Positions 40,699 through 49,805 are shown, numbered from the stretch's first letter. The stretch: 64,000 nucleotides of DNA from CAZAPG01 sp964486935 (GCA_964486935.1 CAZAPG010000007.1:134536-198535); one strand, 5' to 3'. Notes: generated from the letters alone by a model not told the origin. Program-made: numbers and translations.

Positions 40699-41673
40699 AT
40701 GTCACGAGCAGAAGAGCTATTAAGTATTGTGGCTGATGATATTAAACACGTTGAAGAAAAAATGCGCTCCGGCATTTCTGAAAAACATACCGATTTGCAA
40801 GCGGTGGTCGATTACCTGGTGGGGGCCGGGGGCAAGCGGCTGCGGCCCGCGCTCACATTAATGGCCGCCAATTTTTACAGCGTAGATAAAGAGAAATCCT
40901 ACTCGCTGGCGGCCTCGGTAGAACTGCTGCACACCGCCACGCTGGTCCACGATGACCTGATTGACAACTCCCTCTTTCGGCGGGGTATGCCCACCCTCAA
41001 CGTAAGCTGGAGTCCCGGCGCAACCATTTTAACCGGCGACTTTCTGTTTGCCCGCTCCGCCCAACTGGCCGCCGAAACAGACAATGTACGCATTGTTAAT
41101 ATTTTTGCCGACACCCTGATGGCCATTGTTGGCGGCGAGTTGAACCAGCTTTTTAACGACGGTCACGGCAACGTGCCCAGTATGGACGAGTATCAGCAGC
41201 GCATCTACGCCAAAACCGCCTCGCTGTTTGCGGCCGGCACGCAAACCGGCGGCATACTGTGCCACGCCCCTGAACCCGAAATTAAAGCCCTGCGCGATTA
41301 CGGTTACTACCTGGGCATGGCCTTTCAAATTGTTGATGATATGCTGGACTTCAAAGGTGATGAAGAGCAGATTGGCAAACCGGTCGCCAACGATTTGCGC
41401 CAGGGCATTGCCACCCTGCCGGTGATGCTCTTCAACCAGAAACAGCCCAACCACCCCACCATTCTCAAAGCCGTGCGCCGCGAAAAGGTGTCGGACGAAG
41501 AAATTCTGGCAGTAGTTGAACAGATTCGCGCCTCCGGCTGCGTGGACGACAGCCTGAAAGAAGCGAGCCGCTACATCGAGCAGGCTCACGCCGCTCTGGA
41601 AAAGCTGCCCGACAACCCCTATCGCCGGGCCATGCACGGCCTGGCCGATTACACTATCACCCGCGATATTTAA
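40699..41673 (+). CDS. Polyprenyl (long-chain) diphosphate synthase
   Basis: A 324-residue trans-isoprenyl synthase. The first aspartate-rich motif is LVHDDLIDN (about 81-89) with GGKRLRPAL (about 46-54) upstream, the second is FQIVDDMLDFKGD (about 211-223). Small residues before the first motif (ATLVHDD) allow long products, as in heptaprenyl or octaprenyl synthases. It supplies quinone tails or undecaprenyl-type lipids. An ACGAGGAAACCC site precedes the ATG. A glycosyltransferase gene follows after 13 nt, suggesting a small envelope or lipid-sugar operon. Confidence 0.9.
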   Translation: MSRAEELLSIVADDIKHVEEKMRSGISEKHTDLQAVVDYLVGAGGKRLRPALTLMAANFYSVDKEKSYSLAASVELLHTATLVHDDLIDNSLFRRGMPTLNVSWSPGATILTGDFLFARSAQLAAETDNVRIVNIFADTLMAIVGGELNQLFNDGHGNVPSMDEYQQRIYAKTASLFAAGTQTGGILCHAPEPEIKALRDYGYYLGMAFQIVDDMLDFKGDEEQIGKPVANDLRQGIATLPVMLFNQKQPNHPTILKAVRREKVSDEEILAVVEQIRASGCVDDSLKEASRYIEQAHAALEKLPDNPYRRAMHGLADYTITRDI

Positions 41674-41686
41674 TGGGCGAGGACCG

Positions 41687-42616
41687 GTGGACCTCTCCAT
41701 TATCATCGTCAACTGGAATGTCAAAGACCTGCTGCGGCAATGTTTGCGCTCGCTGTTGAGTAGCCAGATTGGCAACTTAACCACCGAAATCATCGTCGTT
41801 GACAGCGCCTCAACCGATGGCAGCCCCCAAATGGTGCGCCGCGAATTCCCCCAGGTGCGGCTCATTGCCAGCGAGCAAAATCTGGGGTACGCCGGGGGCA
41901 ACAACGCCGGCGTGTCAGCCGCCAGGGGCCGTTACCTTTTTCTGCTCAACCCCGATACCGTGGTGCGGCCCAATGCGCCGGCCCGGCTGGTCAACTATAT
42001 GGACGCGCACCCGGCGGTGGCCGCGGCTGGCCCCCAACTGCTCTGGCCCGATGGCGCGGTACAATCTTCGCGCCGCCGTTTCCCTACTTTGGGCAGCCTG
42101 TTTTGGGAAAGCACGCTGCTGGGCCAATGGTTCCCCCACAATCGACATGCCCAGCGCTATCACCTGCTTGACCAATTGTCCGACCATCCCCAGCGGGTCG
42201 ATTGGGTAGTTGGCGCAGCCCTGCTCATCCGGCGGGAGGCCTGGCAGCAGATTGGCCCCATTGACGAGTCTTTTTTTATGTATTTTGAAGAAACCGACTG
42301 GTGTCATCGCGCTGCTGAAGCGGACTGGGAAATCCATTATCTGCCCGATGCCCAGGTGATTCACTACGAGGGTAAGTCCAGCGAGCAAATCATCGCCGCC
42401 CGAACCATTCGTTTTCAGCGCAGTAAACTTCGCTACGCGCAAAAATATTTTGGCGCTGGCTGGGCTGCCGCACTCCGCCTTTTTTTGTGGGCCACCTTTG
42501 CCTATCAGGGGGCCGAAGAAAGCGCCAAGTGGCTCTTTGGCCATCGCCGGGCGCTGCGCCGCGAGCGAATGGCGGCGTATAGACAGGTGCTAAAAGCGTT
42601 ATGGACAAAACCATAG
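41687..42616 (+). CDS. Family 2 glycosyltransferase (rhamnosyltransferase-like)
   Basis: A 309-residue GT2 enzyme. It begins LSIIIVNWNVKDLLRQCLRSL, has the IIVVDSASTDGS nucleotide motif (about 34-45), LNPDTVVRP as the DxD-type metal site (about 86-94), and FMYFEETDWCHRAAEADW near the catalytic base (about 199-216), the pattern of WbbL-like rhamnosyltransferases. The C-terminal region has hydrophobic and basic segments for membrane contact. GAGGA lies 4-5 nt before the GTG start. It follows the polyprenyl synthase closely and precedes a GT4 gene, so a lipid-linked glycan is a likely product. Confidence 0.88.
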   Translation: MDLSIIIVNWNVKDLLRQCLRSLLSSQIGNLTTEIIVVDSASTDGSPQMVRREFPQVRLIASEQNLGYAGGNNAGVSAARGRYLFLLNPDTVVRPNAPARLVNYMDAHPAVAAAGPQLLWPDGAVQSSRRRFPTLGSLFWESTLLGQWFPHNRHAQRYHLLDQLSDHPQRVDWVVGAALLIRREAWQQIGPIDESFFMYFEETDWCHRAAEADWEIHYLPDAQVIHYEGKSSEQIIAARTIRFQRSKLRYAQKYFGAGWAAALRLFLWATFAYQGAEESAKWLFGHRRALRRERMAAYRQVLKALWTKP

Positions 42617-42631
42617 TTCAACTTTATCAAA

Positions 42632-42675
42632 TAGCGCGTATTGCCTGTTGCGTAGAATATTTTCACGCAATAGGC
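42632..42675. repeat. Short foldback between two glycosyltransferase genes
   Basis: GCCTGTTGCGT (42643-42653) pairs with ACGCAATAGGC (42665-42675), one mismatch. The flanking GCGCGTATTGCC and GCGTAG words match the 52941 array. Confidence 0.6.
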
Positions 42676-42703
42676 CCTTTATCACGGCCTTGTTTTTTGC
42701 CAT

Positions 42704-43903
42704 ATGACACTTAGCGCCACCTTCCTTACCGGCGAATACCCCCCCATGCAGGGCGGCATTGCCGACCACATTGCCCATTTATCCAACCACCTGGCCCCGC
42801 TGGGCGTTGAGTCTTCCGTTCTTATCAACCGGCGCTGGCTGGAGGCCCGGCAAACGCCTCAACCGGCGCCGGCGCAATCGCCCCCGGTTTATCCGCTGGT
42901 TCCCAACTGGGGCTGGCGCTGCTGGCGGGCTGTCGCCAAATTTTTAACCGCCCGGCGGCCCGATGTGTTGCACCTTCAATATCAGGCCGCCGCCTTCGAC
43001 CTGGGCGGCTGGGTCAATTGGCTGCCCTGGTATCTGCGCCAAACAGGGGTTGACACCAAAATTGTGACCACCTTTCACGACTTGCGCGCCCCTTACATCT
43101 TTCCCAAAGCAGGCCCTCTGCGCTGGAAGTCGATGCTGGCGCTGGCCCGCTACAGCCACGCCGTTATCTGCACCAACCGGGAAGATTATCACCAATTAGC
43201 CGGTTCTGCTTTACCCCCCCCGCGGCTGGCCCATATTCCGCTGGGCAGCAACGTGCAGCCGCAGCCGCCGGCCAGCTTCAACCGGGCCGGATGGCGGGCC
43301 AGATATGAAGTTAATAACGACACGCTGCTGCTGGCCTATTTTGGCTTTCTCAACCAGAGCAAGGGCGGCAAAGAGTTGATTGAGGCGCTGGCCCTGTTAC
43401 GCCAACAAGGCATTGACGCCCGCCTGCTGCTGATTGGCGGCGATGTGGGCCATGCCGACCCCACCAACGCGGCCTACGCCCAAAAAGTGCAATCGCTCAT
43501 CGAGCAGCGCGGCCTAACCGATGTTGTTTACCGCACCGGCTACGTTGACCTGCCGCAAGTATCGGCCCACCTGCTGGCCGCCGATGCCGTGGTGATGCCC
43601 TACCGCGATGGCGTCTCTTTTCGGCGCACCACGTTGATTGCCGCCCTGCAACATGGCTGCCCGGTGGTCAGCACCACCCCCGCCAACCCGGCTCTCATCC
43701 CCGAAATTGAGCCGGGCCAAAATATGCTGCTGGCCCCGCCTCAAAATGCCGGGGCGCTGGCGCAAACCATTGCTCTGCTGGCCGACAATCTGGCTCTGCA
43801 AGCCAGATTATCGCAGGGGGCCAAAGCTTTGGGCGACCTGTTTGAATGGGGCGCAATTGCGCGTCAAACCGCCAATGTTTACCGGGCTGTTACTCACGGC
43901 TGA
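42704..43903 (+). CDS. Family 4 glycosyltransferase (GT-B fold)
   Basis: A 399-residue GT-B enzyme. The N-terminal domain starts ATFLTGEYPPMQGGIADH, the G-G-I loop common to GT4. The C-terminal Rossmann domain includes YFGFLNQSKGGKELIEAL and the donor-binding VMPYRDGVSFRRTTLIAALQHG (about 303-324), a variant of the family's E-x7-E motif region. It would transfer a sugar from a nucleotide donor. It lies just after the GT2 gene, separated by a short foldback. No ribosome-binding site is evident, so the start is set by homology. Confidence 0.87.
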   Translation: MTLSATFLTGEYPPMQGGIADHIAHLSNHLAPLGVESSVLINRRWLEARQTPQPAPAQSPPVYPLVPNWGWRCWRAVAKFLTARRPDVLHLQYQAAAFDLGGWVNWLPWYLRQTGVDTKIVTTFHDLRAPYIFPKAGPLRWKSMLALARYSHAVICTNREDYHQLAGSALPPPRLAHIPLGSNVQPQPPASFNRAGWRARYEVNNDTLLLAYFGFLNQSKGGKELIEALALLRQQGIDARLLLIGGDVGHADPTNAAYAQKVQSLIEQRGLTDVVYRTGYVDLPQVSAHLLAADAVVMPYRDGVSFRRTTLIAALQHGCPVVSTTPANPALIPEIEPGQNMLLAPPQNAGALAQTIALLADNLALQARLSQGAKALGDLFEWGAIARQTANVYRAVTHG

Positions 43904-43972
43904 TGTCGGTAATTGACAATTGACCCTACATAGGCCAAAATTAGTTTCATATCCTTTGTTTGCCACCTGCCT

Positions 43973-44449
43973 ATGCAACCTCTAACCAGTATCGACCTGC
44001 AAAATTTCATCAACCGCCATCAAATTGAAGCTACCATTCTGCGCATGGCCGAGCACACCCCGACCGTTCCCGATGCGGCGCGGGCGCTGGCCGTTGAACC
44101 GGAGCAGATTATCAAATCGCTGGTGTTTGTTATCAACGATAAACCGCTGCTGGTCATCAACAATGGCCTGGCCAGGGTAGACTCGCGCAAACTGGCCAAC
44201 CATTTTCAGGTGGGCAAAAAGCGGGTAAAATTTGCCGGCGCCGGGCAGGCGCTTGAAATTACCGGCTACGTGGTGGGCAGTATGCCGCCCTTTGGACACC
44301 GGCAAAAACTGCCCGCGCTGGTAGACCCGGCCATTATGCAGCTAAACGTCATTTTTGGCGGCGGCGGCGATATCAACGCCATGATGCGCCTGACCCCCGC
44401 CGAGTTGATGCGAGTCACCCAAGCAGAATTATTATCGGTGTCGGAGTAG
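43973..44449 (+). CDS. YbaK/EbsC family aminoacyl-tRNA deacylase
   Basis: A 158-residue YbaK/ProX-type protein. The conserved block LAVEPEQIIKSLVFVINDKPLLVINNG (about 40-66) holds the catalytic lysine of the family (IIKSLVF), and VGSMPPFGHRQKLPALVD (about 101-118) the substrate loop. Such proteins hydrolyse misacylated Cys- or Ala-tRNA-Pro. A zinc ribbon protein gene begins 2 nt after its stop, so the two are cotranslated. Confidence 0.88.
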   Translation: MQPLTSIDLQNFINRHQIEATILRMAEHTPTVPDAARALAVEPEQIIKSLVFVINDKPLLVINNGLARVDSRKLANHFQVGKKRVKFAGAGQALEITGYVVGSMPPFGHRQKLPALVDPAIMQLNVIFGGGGDINAMMRLTPAELMRVTQAELLSVSE

Positions 44450-44451
44450 CG

Positions 44452-44778
44452 ATGGTTATCCCCGTTTGTTATAAATGCAAAACGCCGGTAAAAATTATTT
44501 CGACCCCCCAGGGCGGCCTTGAAATCATTAATTACCAATGCCCCGAGTGCAACCACGTTGCGGCCAGCTTTTTGCTGGGTTACATCGAGCCTGCCCTTGA
44601 GGCGTCGCCCCAGGCCGCCCCTGCCGATGAAGAGCTGATTGAACGGGCCAAATATTTTGAAGACACCTACCAGCATTACAAATTACGCGCCAAAATGCAG
44701 GGCTTGTTAGAGCTACGCGCCGCCGCCGATGGCCGTCGCCAGAACAAACCCGCCGACGACTCAGCCGAATCCGATTAA
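44452..44778 (+). CDS. Zinc-ribbon protein of unknown function
   Basis: A 108-residue protein with an N-terminal zinc ribbon, CYKCKTPV and CPECNHV (about 6-13 and 30-36), and a charged helical tail (about 55-108) that may form a coiled coil. GGAG lies 6 nt upstream, within the end of the YbaK-like gene. I do not recognise the family. It is cotranscribed with the deacylase and probably with the transporter gene that follows 28 nt later. Confidence 0.65.
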   Translation: MVIPVCYKCKTPVKIISTPQGGLEIINYQCPECNHVAASFLLGYIEPALEASPQAAPADEELIERAKYFEDTYQHYKLRAKMQGLLELRAAADGRRQNKPADDSAESD

Positions 44779-44806
44779 ACTACCTTTGCCCAATCAGGAG
44801 CGCACC

Positions 44807-46108
44807 TTGAGCAACAAACGCGAGATTCTGGGCTGGTCCATGTACGACTGGGCCAACTCGGCTTTTAGCACCACCGTGGCGACGACTTTTTTAGGGCCGT
44901 ACCTGGCGGCTCTGGCCGCCTCCAGCGGCGGCAAAGTGAATGTTTTGGGGCTGCAAATTGAGGGCGCGGCTTTTTTCCCCTTTTGCGTGTAGATCTCGGT
45001 GGTTGCCGTAGCATTATTTATGCCTATTTTGGGCACCATTGCCGATTATTCCAACCTTAAAAAGCTGATGATGCTGACTTTTGCCTATGTAGGCGCGGTC
45101 TCGACCATCTTGCTATTTTTGGTGCAGGAAAATCTGATTGTGCTGGGCGGCATCTTGTTTATTGCGGCCAACCTGGCCTTTGGGGCGGCCATTGTTTTTT
45201 ACAACGCCTTTTTGCCCGATATTGCCGGGCCGGACGAGCGCGACTCGGTTAGCTCGCAGGGGTTTGCCTTTGGCTATATTGGCGGGGGAACGTTGCTGCT
45301 GCTCAATTTGGTGCTGGTTTCCTTTATGGCCGACAAATCGCTGGCGGTGCGGCTGAGCCTGGCCAGCGCCGGGGTTTGGTGGCTGCTATTTACTTACCTC
45401 TTTCCCCAACAGCGATTAATTCAGCGCCAGCCGACCCAAACCCTGCCGCCCGGCGAGTCTTACCTGTCGCACAGCCTCAAACAGTTGGCAACCACCCTGC
45501 GCGAGATGTGGCAAAAATACCCCAAAACCCTGCGCTATTTGCTGGCTTATCTCATTTACAACGACGGCATCCAAACTGTCATTGTGGTGTCATCTACCTT
45601 TGGAGCCATCGAGTTGGGTATCCCCATTGAAACGCTGGTACAGGTTGTGTTGATGATTCAGTTTGTGGCCGCCGGAGGCGCGTTTCTCTTTAATCTGCTG
45701 GCCAAGCGAATTGGGGCTAAAAATACAATTCTCATCAACCTGGTTATTTGGGTGGGGCTGTTGATTTATGCCTTTGGGTTTTTATACACCACCCTGCAAT
45801 TTTGGATTTTGGGCGTTGTGCTGGCCGCCATTCTGGGCGGCTCGCAGGCGCTCAGTCGCTCCCTATTCTCCCAAATGATTCCGGCCAACCGCGAGTCGGA
45901 ATATTTCAGCTTTTACGAAATCAGCGAGCGCGGCACCAGTTGGATTGGCCCCATTGTGTTTGGCCTGGCTGTCAGCCTGACCGGCACCCAGCGCGTGGCC
46001 ATCCTCTCGCTGGTGCTCTTTTTTGTGGTTGGGCTGGCGCTGCTTTACCTAACCGATGTAAAACAGGCCGTTGTTGACGCCGGCAATGAACTACCGGCAG
46101 TCGTTTAA
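44807..46108 (+). pseudogene. UMF1-type MFS transporter interrupted by an in-frame amber codon
   Basis: Starting at TTG 44807 (CAGGAG 6 nt upstream) the reading gives LGWSMYDWANSAFSTTVATTFLGPYLA, the signature of the UMF1/Atg22-like MFS family. After PFCV a TAG (44990-44992) stops it, and the same frame continues ISVVAVALFMPILGTIADYSNLKK for another 370 codons with about 11 membrane helices. Relatives have a serine at the interrupted position, so a single TCG to TAG change explains it. No second mutation is seen, so inactivation is recent, or it is a sequence error, or the rare GTG at 44999 gives a truncated product. The intact protein would be a 12-helix efflux or nutrient transporter. Confidence 0.75.
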
Positions 46109-46138
46109 GCGCAGAGATTACAAATTTCCCTCGCTCTG

Positions 46139-46167
46139 TTGATTGAATCCCCCAGCTATGATACAAT
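46139..46167 (+). promoter_or_regulatory. Promoter of the secreted-protein transcript
   Basis: TTGATT (46139-46144), a 17-nt spacer and TACAAT (46162-46167). Transcription from here gives a leader of about 140 nt. Confidence 0.5.
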
Positions 46168-46193
46168 TAAATTGTCATCATTATGGAAAGTTG

Positions 46194-46315
46194 TTACCAG
46201 GGAGCCGCCCTGATACCGGGGCATCAGACACAAGGATGCCTGTACCCGACACGGGTGAAAATGGGGGACCCCCCCAACCCCCGGCCTGCGGCGCATTTTC
46301 ATAGGAGCGCTTCTG
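46194..46315 (+). promoter_or_regulatory. Structured 5' leader of unknown class
   Basis: Three small hairpins occur in a row: CAGGG/CCCTG around AGCCG (46198-46212), GGCATC/GATGCC around an 8-9 nt loop (46219-46240) and ACCCG/CGGGT around ACA (46244-46256). A G-rich/C-rich stem (GGGGGACCCCCCC and CCCCCGG) follows before the AGGAG site. It does not match a riboswitch I know. Confidence 0.4.
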
Positions 46316-47176
46316 ATGAAAACCTATGCGGACAAATTAAACAGGCACTATATTATTTTTCTGGCGCTGATTATGGCGCTCGTTCTCACCTTTGTTGACT
46401 TTTCCCCCACTCAAGCCGGCGACCCCGACGATGTCATCGGCGGAATGAATCCCGAAAAATTTGAGTGTCTGGAAACTGAAGAGGAAGACGGTACCGAAAA
46501 AGACCCGTGGGAAGTGGTTGACCTTTCTGAAGAATTTGAGCGAATTGAGAAAGAAAACCCTAAAAGCAACGACGAGTTTATTGCCAAGTTAGAAGATGCC
46601 TGCGACAATTTAACCCGGGAAGGCATTTTCCGGCCTTTGGCCAGAACCAAGATTGAGGGCAAGGTTTTTGAATTTCACCCCAGCGACCCCAACAACCCGG
46701 CCGAGTCTGAGTGGTTTGCGGTGCCCTCGCAAAGCGTGCCGGTCATTGCTTCCGGGGTTGATTTTGAGATATTCTGGGTTTCAGAGCCAGACGGGTCGTT
46801 TTACTTTTACAAAACCCGTTTTGGCGAAGGCCCAATTATCTTAAACCTGAAACTGCCCGATGACGCCCACCCCATCAACCCAAACATTCTCATCGAGTCA
46901 ACCGGCAAGGATGAGGTGTGGACGGTTTTTTTGGGCTTCTATCGCGGCAATGTGCCGCCTCCGCAGGTAGACCAGCTCAAAACGCCCAACGGTAACTTTT
47001 TGCCTTTTAGCAACACCAAGTTTGAGTATATTGTGGGCGTTGATGGTAAATTTATGCTGCCCGGCGTGGGCGGCGAATTGCCCCGGCAAGAGTCAACCTG
47101 GGTGATGGCGCTGGCCGCGGCCATGCTGGCTGCCCTGCCCCTGGCCGGTCTGTTGAAGCTGCGCCAAAATAGTTGA
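46316..47176 (+). CDS. Secreted protein with C-terminal membrane anchor
   Basis: A 286-residue protein with an N-terminal signal (about 10-33: HYIIFLALIMALVLTFVDF) and a C-terminal hydrophobic segment followed by LLKLRQNS (about 261-286), so the body is outside and tail-anchored. The middle is acidic at first (EEDGTEKDPWEVVDLSEE) and then beta-rich. Its proline-flanked tail resembles sorting-signal proteins, but no LPxTG or PEP-CTERM motif is seen. AGGAG precedes the ATG. No family recognised; a cell-surface role is likely. The transcript has a structured leader and a strong terminator. Confidence 0.6.
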   Translation: MKTYADKLNRHYIIFLALIMALVLTFVDFSPTQAGDPDDVIGGMNPEKFECLETEEEDGTEKDPWEVVDLSEEFERIEKENPKSNDEFIAKLEDACDNLTREGIFRPLARTKIEGKVFEFHPSDPNNPAESEWFAVPSQSVPVIASGVDFEIFWVSEPDGSFYFYKTRFGEGPIILNLKLPDDAHPINPNILIESTGKDEVWTVFLGFYRGNVPPPQVDQLKTPNGNFLPFSNTKFEYIVGVDGKFMLPGVGGELPRQESTWVMALAAAMLAALPLAGLLKLRQNS

Positions 47177-47199
47177 CAATTTTTTGCGCCCAACTTATG

Positions 47200-47237
47200 C
47201 AAAAAAAACCGATGCTTTGGCGGCATCGGTTTTTTGC
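47200..47237. terminator. Bidirectional terminator
   Basis: AAAACCGATGCC-type stem: ACCGATGC pairs with GCATCGGT around TTTGGCG, with A8 upstream and T6 downstream. It serves the secreted-protein gene and the convergent glgC unit. Confidence 0.85.
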
Positions 47238-47265
47238 TTTATGACCCTTCCAACTCAACTGGAAT

Positions 47266-48501
47266 CTATATTGTTTCGCCGCTGGCTACATAATCAGACG
47301 GGAACTGCCCTTCTTTTACGCCGGGGTTGATAATAACATTGTGCCCAATTTTAACCCCGGCCGGAATCCGGGCGCGTTTACCTGCGGCGGTCAGGCCGGT
47401 ATTGAGGCGCTCTGGAAACTGGCGATTGGGAATATTATCCACGCCGTAGCCAATTTCTGCGCCTTCGCCCACATAAACTTCCTTATCAATGATGGCTCGC
47501 TCAACTCTGGCATTGGGGCCAATAATGCTGTCATTCATCACCACCGAATCGCGCACAATAGCGCCAGGGGCCACCCGCACCCCCGGCGAAAGCACCGAGC
47601 GTTCCACCACGCCTTCAATTACGCAGCCGTTAGAGAGCAAATTGCCACCCACCCAGGCTTCGGCGCCCAGCCGCACCGGGGGTTGTTCCTCGCTGCGGGT
47701 GTGGATAACCCACTCCGGGTCGTACAAATCAAGCGCGGGGGTTTCGGCCAGCAGGGCCATGTTGGCTTCCCAATAGGCTTGCAGCGTGCCCACATCGGCC
47801 CAGTAGCCTTCAAAGGTGTAAGCGTAAACTTTATGGGTTCGCAAAATAGAGGGCAGCACATCGCGGCCAAAATCGTTCAAACCGTCCTGGGTTAGAAGCT
47901 CGCGGAGAACTTCGTATTTGAAGGCGTAAATCCCCATCGAGGCCAGCGTTTCTCTGGAGCGGCGCGGTTTTTCTTTGAAGCCGCTTACCCGCATGTCGTT
48001 TTCAACGCTCACAATGCCAAAACGGTAAGTTTCAAAGGGGCTAACCCGGCGCACGGCAACCGTTACATCGGCGTTGGTTTGCTGGTGAAAGCGCAGCATT
48101 TGCTGGTAGTCCATTTTGTAAATATGGTCGCCGGCCAAAATAAGCACAGTATCAACCCGCTGCTCTTCTACAAAATCCATATTGCGACGCACCGCATCGG
48201 CGGTGCCGCGCTGCCAGCCGCTCAAGCCCGGCCCCAGGTAGGGTTGCAGCAACCGCACCCCGCCCTGAGAGCGGTCCAAATCCCAGGGTTTGCCCACGCC
48301 CACGTGGTCATTGAGCGAGCGAGGCATATACTGGGTGAGCAGCGCCACATTGTAAATGCCAGAATTAACGCAGTTTGACAGCGTAAAGTCGATAATTCTA
48401 AATTTGCCGCCAAAGGGAATAGCCGGCTCGGCCCGAACGGCGGTCAATACGCTTAAATCCTCGCTGGCGCCGCCGGCCATAATCATCGCTAATGTTTTCA
48501 T
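47266..48501 (-). CDS. GlgC-like protein with degenerate catalytic N terminus (likely regulatory subunit)
   Basis: A 411-residue ADP-glucose pyrophosphorylase homologue, with nucleotidyltransferase and C-terminal left-handed beta-helix domains. The ATP-binding loop, normally GGxGTRLxPLTxxRAKPA, here reads GGASEDLSVLTAVRAEPA: the conserved arginine and the lysine of RAKPA are both lost. Other sites are intact (AGDHIYKMDY, FKEKP, RGTADAVRRN). This parallels plant large subunits and Firmicutes GlgD, which modulate a catalytic partner. The complete GlgC lies directly upstream with a 2-nt gap, so the pair probably forms a heteromer for glycogen synthesis. Confidence 0.8.
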   Translation of the reverse strand: MKTLAMIMAGGASEDLSVLTAVRAEPAIPFGGKFRIIDFTLSNCVNSGIYNVALLTQYMPRSLNDHVGVGKPWDLDRSQGGVRLLQPYLGPGLSGWQRGTADAVRRNMDFVEEQRVDTVLILAGDHIYKMDYQQMLRFHQQTNADVTVAVRRVSPFETYRFGIVSVENDMRVSGFKEKPRRSRETLASMGIYAFKYEVLRELLTQDGLNDFGRDVLPSILRTHKVYAYTFEGYWADVGTLQAYWEANMALLAETPALDLYDPEWVIHTRSEEQPPVRLGAEAWVGGNLLSNGCVIEGVVERSVLSPGVRVAPGAIVRDSVVMNDSIIGPNARVERAIIDKEVYVGEGAEIGYGVDNIPNRQFPERLNTGLTAAGKRARIPAGVKIGHNVIINPGVKEGQFPSDYVASGETI

Positions 48502-48503
48502 AA

Positions 48504-49763
48504 TTACACCGTCTCTCCGCTGGGAATTTCCGTGCCAGGAAAATCGCTTTCAAGACACCCGGAGCGAATCAGCACATTGCGGCCAATCACTAACCCGCCC
48601 GGTATTTGCGCGCCGGCGCCTACTACGGTAATGCCCGTGTCCAGCTTGTCGGGCATCTGGCGGTTGGGGGTCATATCGTCGCCGTGGCCCAAAAAAGTGC
48701 CGGCGCCAATCACCACGTTTTCATCAATGATGGCCCGCTCTACCACCGCGCCCGGACCAATCCAGGTATCGTTGATAATGACAGACTCTTTGACCACCGC
48801 CCCCGGCGATACATACACCCCCGGCGAAAGCACCGAACGCTCCACCCGGCCTCTAATAACGCAACCGTTGGAGATAAGGCTGCTAACAACCTGAGCCTGC
48901 GGGCCGCTTTTCACCGGAGGACGCTCCTCGCTGCGGGTGTGGATAACCCACTCCGGGTCGTGCAACCTGAACACCTCGTCAATGGAGGGGTCGGTGAGCG
49001 CCAGGTTGGTTTCCCAAAATGATTGAATGGTTCCGACATCTACCCAGTAGCCTTCAAAGGCATAGGCGTAAACTTTATCCTGGGTAATCATGGCCGGGAT
49101 GACATCTTTGCCAAAATCAATACGCGGCGATTCAGACGTACCCTCAGAAAGCCGCTGAATGAGCACGTCGGTATTGAATACGTAAATTCCCATCGAGGCC
49201 AGGGTGCCTTTATCGCGCTCTTTGGGCTTTTCGGTAAATTCGGTAACGCGCATGTTGCGGTTCACCGTCATAATGCCAAAGCGGTCGGTTTCTTCCAGCG
49301 GCACATTCATCACCGCCACGGTTAAATCGGCCCCTTTTTCCAGATGATACTCTATCATGGGCCGGTAATCCATTTTGTAAATATGGTCGCCGGAGAGAAT
49401 CACCACCAGGTCGGGGTTTTTCTCCTGAATAAAATCCAGATTGCGGTAAACCGCGTCGGCGGTGCCGCGATACCAGTCCAAATCGGCGTTGCTGCCCTGG
49501 TAGGGCTGCCGCATATGCACGCCGCCGCGCTGCCGGTCCAGGTCCCACGGTTTGCCGATGCCAATATGGGCATTGAGCGAGTGGGGGCGATATTGGGTTA
49601 ACACGGCCACATCATAAATGCCAGAGTTGACGCAATTGGAGAGCGTGAAATCAATAATGCGGTATTTGCCGGCAAAGGGGACGGCCGGTTTGGCTCGCCT
49701 GTCGGACAGCACCGTCAGACGAGTGCCAGCGCCGCCGGCCATTAGAACAGCCAGAGTTCTCAT
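48504..49763 (-). CDS. glgC: Glucose-1-phosphate adenylyltransferase
   Basis: A 419-residue canonical GlgC. It has the full loop GGAGTRLTVLSDRRAKPAVPF (about 10-30), catalytic aspartate in LSGDHIYKMDY (about 131-141) and the glucose 1-phosphate lysine in FTEKP. It makes ADP-glucose from ATP and glucose 1-phosphate, the committed step of glycogen synthesis. AAGGGAG precedes the ATG. It is the first gene of a two-gene operon with the degenerate paralogue. The nearby phosphohexomutase could supply its substrate. Confidence 0.93.
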   Translation of the reverse strand: MRTLAVLMAGGAGTRLTVLSDRRAKPAVPFAGKYRIIDFTLSNCVNSGIYDVAVLTQYRPHSLNAHIGIGKPWDLDRQRGGVHMRQPYQGSNADLDWYRGTADAVYRNLDFIQEKNPDLVVILSGDHIYKMDYRPMIEYHLEKGADLTVAVMNVPLEETDRFGIMTVNRNMRVTEFTEKPKERDKGTLASMGIYVFNTDVLIQRLSEGTSESPRIDFGKDVIPAMITQDKVYAYAFEGYWVDVGTIQSFWETNLALTDPSIDEVFRLHDPEWVIHTRSEERPPVKSGPQAQVVSSLISNGCVIRGRVERSVLSPGVYVSPGAVVKESVIINDTWIGPGAVVERAIIDENVVIGAGTFLGHGDDMTPNRQMPDKLDTGITVVGAGAQIPGGLVIGRNVLIRSGCLESDFPGTEIPSGETV

Positions 49764-49805
49764 AAAAAACTCCCTTGTAGTGATAAATTGTCAACGTTTG
49801 TTTTT

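Noticed and set aside
44990..44992. TAG as a recoded codon (pyrrolysine) in the UMF1 transporter
   Set aside because: No PylRS/tRNA-Pyl genes or relevant family; a nonsense change from a serine codon explains it more simply.
46194..46260. Cyclic-di-GMP or guanidine riboswitch
   Set aside because: The conserved cores (GNRA tetraloop/receptor pattern, ACGR loops) are not present.
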